Positions 57,501-64,000 of a stretch of DNA of 64,000 nucleotides are shown piece after piece. Positions within the stretch are counted from its first letter, which is position 1. Each line of letters starts with the position of its first letter. The stretch is from positions 186,001 through 250,000 of the forward strand of contig JAGPYM010000005.1 of the NCBI GenBank assembly GCA_020736575.1, written 5' to 3'. Under the pieces are notes generated by a model. It saw nothing but the letters and a program-made list of their open reading frames with translations, had not been told where the DNA came from and did not search any database. The DNA is from Thelonectria olida. Taxonomy: Eukaryota > Ascomycota > Sordariomycetes > Hypocreales > Nectriaceae. The translations under genes were made by a program, and so were the position numbers.

Positions 57501-60500
57501 ATTGGCAACCGGGGTAACCCAAGCTTGTATTTCTCCAAGGAGTCCGCCCCTTGTTTGTTGATTGATGACTGTTTTGTAAAAGCCTGCATGTTGCACAATA
57601 GATTCACATTGCCCACTCTGTTGTGTGACTGGGCTGCGATGTTGTTGGTTTGATGCCCATGCTTGGGGCCTGGTCCTCGTCGAAGCGGGCGTTTCCGCTC
57701 CATATATCCATGGAACCAGGACATATCTATGCCAACCTGGTTCGGCGGGAATTTGTGAGGTCAACTTTGGAGCTGATCTTTTCATTCTCGAGTCCTTAGA
57801 TGCAAAGGCTTGTGGCAAGTTGCTCACGTTGAAAGAATGGGACCTTGGTTGGAGTTGACTCCCGATACTAGCAGTCGCTGAGTCAACGAAGCATGACTGA
57901 CGGCTCCCAGTTGGGTTGGACCTACTTTGAAGAGGCAGCAGCGTGGTGCACAACTCAAGGCCGCGTGGGACGACGATGTCCCGTGATAGTACATTCAAGT
58001 TGCTCGGTGGAGATGTACAATCCTCCAAAAGCATTGACTTGGCCATTATTAGAATGATAGCCCCTCACGGTGATGGCACTATCATCATCATCATCATGTC
58101 AAGTTGCGCGCCCCTCTTTTGCCCCTCACCAGCATGAATCGACCCTATCTCGGCATAGGCAAAGGTCTCAGACCGAGAACAAAGAGAAAATAACGTCGGC
58201 CTGTGAGGCACCTAATCATTGTGCTGCAGGGAAAAAAAAGGAGGTCACAGGGCTGGACCCCCATTTCCTTGATATGGCGACCTTTGCGTCGGCCAATCGC
58301 GCTCCTAGCAATCGAAGAGCCGAAGTTCGGCAGACATAGTCGGAGTAGCAACACATCTGATCAACAATTTAATTTCGTTGATTGCTCGCGCTTGATATTT
58401 GACTCAGTGCTCTGTAGTACGTACCGAGCAGTCCGCATTTGATTTATACCCAGGGTCCATCTCTTGACCCATCTGGGCTCGCCTCGTTTAGATGCGGCGT
58501 AGGCGCTTCCTGGAAGGAATATCTTCTTGGGCGATACGCCTGGGTGGACCGTGAGTCGGAGATGGAGAGCAGCGACGTTTGCTCAGACCGAAATTTATCT
58601 GATGTTGTGCTTAAGCCATTTTCTTATGGCGTTTGCTCCCCATCGAGAACCTCTCACTTTCCGATTCGGTGGTTTGGGTTGAAGAGTGTGAGACATGTGC
58701 CTTGAAATTGCTGTGTCCGTCACGTCAGAGAGTCTTAGCGGGCCGCGGTGGCATTCTGGAAAGGTTCCAATTGTCGAATCGCAGCAATTGCTGACTTCCA
58801 AGGATGGATGACCTGGCTCTGGTTCTCTCCACACATCCACACACCTTGAATCCACACAACCCACAGCTATGTTGACTTGCACAACCTTGGAGCTCAATGT
58901 ACAAGGTACGAGGGATGTCAACGCCGATTCGGAGCTAAGGGCCTCCGCCACCATGGTCAGCAAGCTGTCTCTTTTAAGTTCAGGTTACTGTACCGTCCAG
59001 ACTAGTTATTCGTAGTCGAGCTGGCCATTGCCATTCGAAATCGCCGAGGGCGTCGGACCAAGTTGCATCGTTGACCAGGGCGAAAAGAAGGAATGGCAGG
59101 CTCACCCCAGATTGCCCAATTCGCCCACGGGCACGTCAGGCCCATGGCACAGATTTGGGCACGAAAGCCGGGGTAGAAGACCGTTGTGCTCCTCCATAGC
59201 GCTGAGATGGGACGACATGTATCCGTGGGCGGTCGAGGACGACTCGCCAACAAGGCCGCATAGCAAGGTACCCCGCGCGCTCGGTTTGGGACCAGTACAT
59301 GACGATACATTGGAGACGTCTCATGTTGTTGATTCTTTCAAAGTCAACAAAGCAATGCCAACTCATCATTGCATATGGGTTGACGGTTGCTAAAGGCCCT
59401 ACCTTTTGCCTAGTTGCCTCGGGCGTCTGTTTTTGGGCCAGTCGTTACCCCTCCCCCTCCTTCCTCTTCCTGGTTTTACATCTCCCTGCGACTGCCACCT
59501 GCCACGCCGGTCCCTTCGTCGTCTGCTCCTTCCCCTTCCCCCTTCCCTTCTCGCCTCCCCACGGAAAGCACTTGCCAATGCAGACATTAGGTACAGTAGC
59601 AGCTCATAACCTGCCTTAGTTAACAGGCGACAACAACACCCACGGATCCATCATCCAAGCCATCGTAGACCCCTCCACATAAAACGGCCATGGGCAAGGG
59701 TGGACATGGACACATGGAACTCACTCGCAGACAGAACGGTACAGCAATGGCCACATCGCAGTGACAAGCCAAGCTACCTTAGCTGCGCGTAAACCGAAGG
59801 CTAGTATTGTATCCTCCGTGTACCAGCTGGCCGAGCAGGTAGGTAATCACCTCAGGTTACGTCCCATCTGCGTCTGCCCTCCCTCACTCGCTGCACAACC
59901 ATTCAGCCACCTAACTACCTCACTTTAAGTACGTACATCATACACACTTACATCGTACAGACGCCCACATCATCGAGACGAAATGGGCTGGCCAATCAAG
60001 TATGCGACTTTCACCGATTTCTTCACCTCATCTCTTCCAACTCGACGTCTAGGAAGGGGGGAGAGCCCTAACGGCCGGCACACCTTCGTCAGAGACGATG
60101 CCCACACGCAGGCCGACGCATGGCCCAGGGCATGGATCATGGATGGAGCGTGGTGGTGATCCACTGGGCCAGCCACTGGCTGTCCTGTTCATGCACGTCG
60201 TCGCGCTGTCTCACCGACCATTTCCTTGCTTAGCGGAGGGAGTGGGAAGTGCCAAAGTAGGCTCGGCCTGGGTGGTGTTACTACTGCGCTTTGTTATGGC
60301 ACTGCCTGTCAAGGTCTGGACGCGCTGCCTTCACCAACACGTCCAGCTTTTGCCGCCGTAATCTCCTTCACGAGGGATCTTCTCCAGCAGAGAGCTTCCA
60401 ACATGTCACAGCGCCTAGCTCCGGATTTGACTTTCTGTTCCGGACACAACAGAGCGATACGCCTTGCTCATTCAACGTCTGGCCTCTAATATGCCTCAGC

Positions 60501-62163
60501 GACCCGCGCGCGTTGGGATGCATTGCGAATCGTCCTCAATTCCTCATCCGCCACATGGCGATGGAACGTGGCCCGCTTTCACTGAGTCGTTTGCCGTTGG
60601 CCCCCAGTGCAACGCTTCCAACCTACGTGCTAGGGCCGTTTAACCTATGGAAGTTGCGTTGCTCAATTCGCTCGACGCTATGGGGGCATCAGAAACCCGC
60701 TCTGATACTTTCCACTCTGTCGGTTACGGTAGCAGCAGCAAATCGTAAGAGCCGGAGCGAGGAGCGCTACATGATTTGACACAACTCTTCCCGCATTTGC
60801 GGCCTTGGGATTCGGCGTTGAAGTGGGAGGGTGGTCGGCCTTCTCGTCAATCCTCTTGTCCCGTTACGGGTCCTCAACTGTCCTTGTACGTGACGGTACT
60901 TGGGATATTGAAGCGGCGCATTAGTGGCCGCCAAAGCAGAGATCTCGGAGGTCCAGATGGTGGCAGTGAACCAGGCACATCCCGACTCTGGCCCTGTTGT
61001 GCAGTGTGAGAGAGTGCATCTTTTCCTTCTATTGCCCCCTTCGCTTCAACAACAGACGAGTTATTACCCGCCCCCCGGGCGTGGCCAGTCCTGTCCCTTC
61101 TTTGCCACGGAGCTAGAGCGAGGAAATTATTATGCGGCCTTGGTCTACAAGGGCCTCGGACGCTGGGCCCTTGTCTGTCTTGAACGGAGCCAATCTGCAT
61201 CTACAAAGTGCCATGATAGCATCTTTTTCTCATAGAATCGACCACCTACGCCCATACTCCCACGACGGTACATAGTTCCGTTGCTCGGGCTCAAACCACG
61301 GCGGGGCCGGCCTCGGCGTCGGCCTTTGGCGGGGAAGAGAGGAATGAGAGGGGAGAGAGTGACCGAAGACAAGAAAAAAAGGGACTTGAAAAAAAAAAAA
61401 AAAAAAAAAAAGTCAACAAACCAAGAGGGTCAAAAAACAGGCTAGGTCGCCGCCGGTGGTCGAGGGCGTTAACTTTGACACTTATCAGAGATCGCCTGGT
61501 TGCTGCATCTCCATGTGTCGCGGTGGAGTGGCCTAGTCGCCAGCGGTTTTGATCAACTGGCAACGAGGTAGGCCAACACATCAAGATGGGTCACACTCTT
61601 TCGAGAGCCGCATCGTTGCTTGCATCTGCCTCCATTCGCGCGTCGTCCTTTGTCTTCCGACACCCCCGGTCTCGCGCTAACATGTGTGTTTGCAATAAAG
61701 GCACACAAGTCTCGCCGTCCATGGCATACCTCAGTCGACACCACCTATTTCACCACCTTCACCCAGCTCCCTCTTGCTCTCCTCCGACCCAGATACGAAG
61801 TCTCACGACTATCTCTTCTCCTTTGACAATTTTCTGCTAGTCTATTCTCCTTCCCAGAGCACTCGACTCGAATTCTTCCCATCTTCACGACTTCTTCCCA
61901 CCCTCACAAACTCTGTTCTTCGTCCTTGGCCGCAATTGCGAGCTTGTCACCGGACCCTGAATACTAAATCCTACTTGCTCGTCACCTCCGTCATCCCTTT
62001 ATTATCTGACCTCGGCCTCTTCTATTCTGGATCATCCTCCTCCAATTGTGCCTTTCGAACAAACTCTCGGCTTGCTTTAAGAGGGTCAAGTCGATTTCAA
62101 CCATTTCCAGCCCAAACGTCTCCTAGTCTAAATCACCCTCTCCAACCTCAACCACGAAATAAA
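54561..62163. other. 7.6 kb gene-free region
   Basis: No family signature, plausible exon chain or tRNA was found on either strand. Frames up to 187 codons (57483-58046, minus) have random-looking composition. Simple sequence includes TACG/TACA patches at about 55734-55748, 56205-56222 and 56718-56730, and a 23-base A run (61389-61411). The last ~400 bp (61740-62163) are strongly C/T-rich and should be the leader and promoter of the dsRBD-like gene. A/T content is not raised throughout, so the region is not simply RIP-worn repeat DNA. Confidence 0.45.
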
Positions 62164-62936
62164 ATGGGCGGCTTTTACATGCAGTACCTTGAGAGTAAGT
62201 TACAAACTGAATATTATGCACTTCATCACCACACAATATTGCCGTATTTGTTGTTTTGCTGGGTTCTCCGTATAAGTGGGGAGCAGAGCACAGAGGGCGG
62301 GCAACACCACCTCTCATTGCGATGCCACTTATATCACAATACGGCAGCGCAACCGTTGCAGCGGCCTAACGGCTTGTCAACGAGAAGCACATACCCTCTG
62401 CTTTAGAAAACCGTCTTCGACTTGGCCCAATGGCAAGATGCAAAGAAATGACTGGGGGATGGAGCCGTTGTTGCCTAATGGCTCTGTTTGTCAACATCAT
62501 CGATGGGGGCATCATCAGCTGGGCTGCACACTTCTGATCGAGTTACACATGCTAGAGTGATACGAGAGCTAACCAATGACTTCAATTAGGCCTCTGCCGG
62601 CGTCGAGGATGGACAGACCCCATGTACGAGTGTTACCGTGACCCCTCTGGCTTCACATGTCTTGTTCTCGTCAACGGACGAGAGTACCAGACGGATCTCG
62701 CCTATGAGTCGGACCTCCTCGCCCAAGAGAATGCGGCCATGCGTGCCTTTATGGTGTGCAGGAACTTCTCTGTTAACGGTGGCATGCTTGCCCGTAACGG
62801 AATCGTCCAAGGTCTCCCTGCTTCAGACTCGAACCGGCGTCGAAAGAGCCGCCACACTTCCTCCAGGGACAGTGACCGTCACAGCCGACGATCTGGAAAC
62901 CACTCCAGCAGCAGTTCGACCGCTTCATTTGAGTAA
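62164..62936 (+). CDS. Small dsRNA-binding-domain-like protein (125 residues)
   Basis: Exon 1 (62164-62194) and exon 2 (62590-62936) join across a 395 bp GT-AG intron, long for this window. The protein begins MGGFYMQYLESLCRRRGWTD. Residues about 18-90 match the pattern of a double-stranded RNA-binding domain: PMYECYRDPSGFTCLVLVNG, REYQT, then AQENAAMRAFMVCRNF as the second helix. The tail is Ser/Arg/His-rich and disordered. I recall similar small fungal proteins but cannot name one. The usual KKxAK of the second helix is missing; it has AQENAA. RNA binding is therefore likely but not assured. It is too small for a Dicer or editing enzyme and could be a partner protein. Confidence 0.75.
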
Positions 62937-64000
62937 TGCCTCCCGAGCGAATGTGTCGATCCGTATCAAAGTGAATCATTTGGACTTGGAGAACTCCGGG
63001 AACGGTGCCAATCACATGGAAACTGGACCTGGAAGGCAAGGGGCAGCCCAGGCACAAGACTTACAAGCGGTTGAAAGGCTTCACAGCGATCCCAAGGGAT
63101 ATACCCACACCACTTCCTCAGCAACCCTCTCACGAGACAAAGGGGAAAGGGACGTTTTCTTTTCTCTGACTTCGACAAAAAGAATGGCGGCAAATGTCTT
63201 TCTTATTGTGGTTTCTTCTTTCACCCATTTTCTTTTTTATCTAAACGACTTATGACCTTACGAAGTAACTTTCTAGATGCATCATCTTCACTCAAACGGC
63301 CGACCTTTTTTTTTATTGTTATTTGAACTCATTACTTTTCTTTACGAACAGATTGGACGTATTTCATGTTTTTTGCGAGGGCATTTCATGTCATTCCTAT
63401 TCATATACTTCTTTGGGTGGTCCCCCTTGACCATCCCCTGGGACTGGATTGCTATTCTTCTTCTTCTTTCTATTGATATCTGCTGGGCTTCACCTGGATT
63501 GGCACCCTCGGACACAACTCTACCCCGCACAGCTTACCAACCAACAAGGAGGGTATCCGAAACAACATTTGGAACACGGTGGCGGATCTCAGGGGTCACT
63601 CCGAACCTCGGGAGTACGAGCAGATACATGAGGCATACCAAGAACACGATCCTGGAGAACCTGTGCAATTGGCTGAAATAGCCCATCCACGAGAGAGTGT
63701 CGGCAAGTTGAGCATGAAGCCAACCTTTCATGCCTTGGTATCTGGGACGATAATTTGATTACGAAAAACATCATCAAATTGGACCAAAAAGCGAGTTTTC
63801 TTCTCATGATCCTTCTTGGCTTGTCGAATCCATACAGTTGGACAACAGGCGTGATTGGGCTATCTGCTCTTGGGAAAGAACAACAAAAGGCGAGAGGTGA
63901 TTAACGCAAGGATTTGAAGCGGGTCATGGTCAAAATCGGAGACGTGTTACGAACAAGACGAAAATTTTGAGGATTGATGGGAGGGGAAGCGATGAATTGA
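62937..64000. other. 3' region of the dsRBD-like gene to window edge
   Basis: 1.06 kb with T-rich runs (63308-63322 and 63455-63475) and only short featureless frames. Much of it is probably 3' untranslated sequence. A gene beginning to the right of the window cannot be judged. Confidence 0.45.

Noticed and set aside
57483..58046. 187-codon minus-strand frame
   Set aside because: No signal, domain or codon bias; flanks give no exon chain.
61389..61411. 23-base A run as a retroposon tail
   Set aside because: No target-site duplication, no upstream retroposon-like sequence; it is a simple homopolymer.

Overview
The window reads as nuclear DNA of a filamentous ascomycete (Pezizomycotina, most likely a Sordariomycete). 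Genes carry short introns (mostly 49-140 bp) with GT-AG ends and CTAAC/CTGAC branch points. Gene content is fungal: a Zn2Cys6-like transcription factor, a Sfp-type phosphopantetheinyl transferase, an HP1 homologue and an F-box protein. Intergenic DNA is long in places. The species cannot be fixed from the sequence alone.

Layout. 0-8 kb holds housekeeping genes: UTP14 (partial, ribosome biogenesis), COX15 (heme A synthase), cytosolic lysyl-tRNA synthetase, and a zinc-finger/Gln-rich protein I do not recognise. After about 3 kb of empty DNA, 11-17 kb holds an HP1-like chromodomain protein, a 54-residue membrane microprotein, a coiled-coil protein, a small beta-rich fungal protein and a putative small secreted protein. 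18-29 kb holds an Apd1-like Fe-S protein, a glycerol-3-phosphate acyltransferase (SCT1/GPT2 type), a BRAP2/ETP1-like RING protein and a four-unit polyubiquitin gene. 31-40 kb holds a dienelactone-hydrolase-family enzyme, a 4'-phosphopantetheinyl transferase, an unrecognised 536-residue protein and a zinc-cluster transcription factor. A 5.2 kb stretch without genes follows.

45-49 kb is the most accessory-looking patch. It contains an F-box protein with twelve 16-residue tandem repeats, a possible gene remnant, and a 372 bp non-autonomous inverted-repeat element flanked by a 6 bp direct repeat. 49-55 kb returns to housekeeping genes: phenylalanyl-tRNA synthetase alpha (9 exons) and protein farnesyltransferase beta. 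A 7.6 kb stretch without recognisable genes leads to a small dsRBD-like protein at 62 kb.

Functional links are those of unrelated core genes, not a cluster. Both aminoacyl-tRNA synthetase genes carry a perfect TGACTCA (Gcn4/CPC1-type) site upstream, as expected for cross-pathway control. No operon, CRISPR array, rRNA or convincing tRNA was seen. All exon joins were derived by hand from splice signals, frame and family alignment; no search or RNA data were available.
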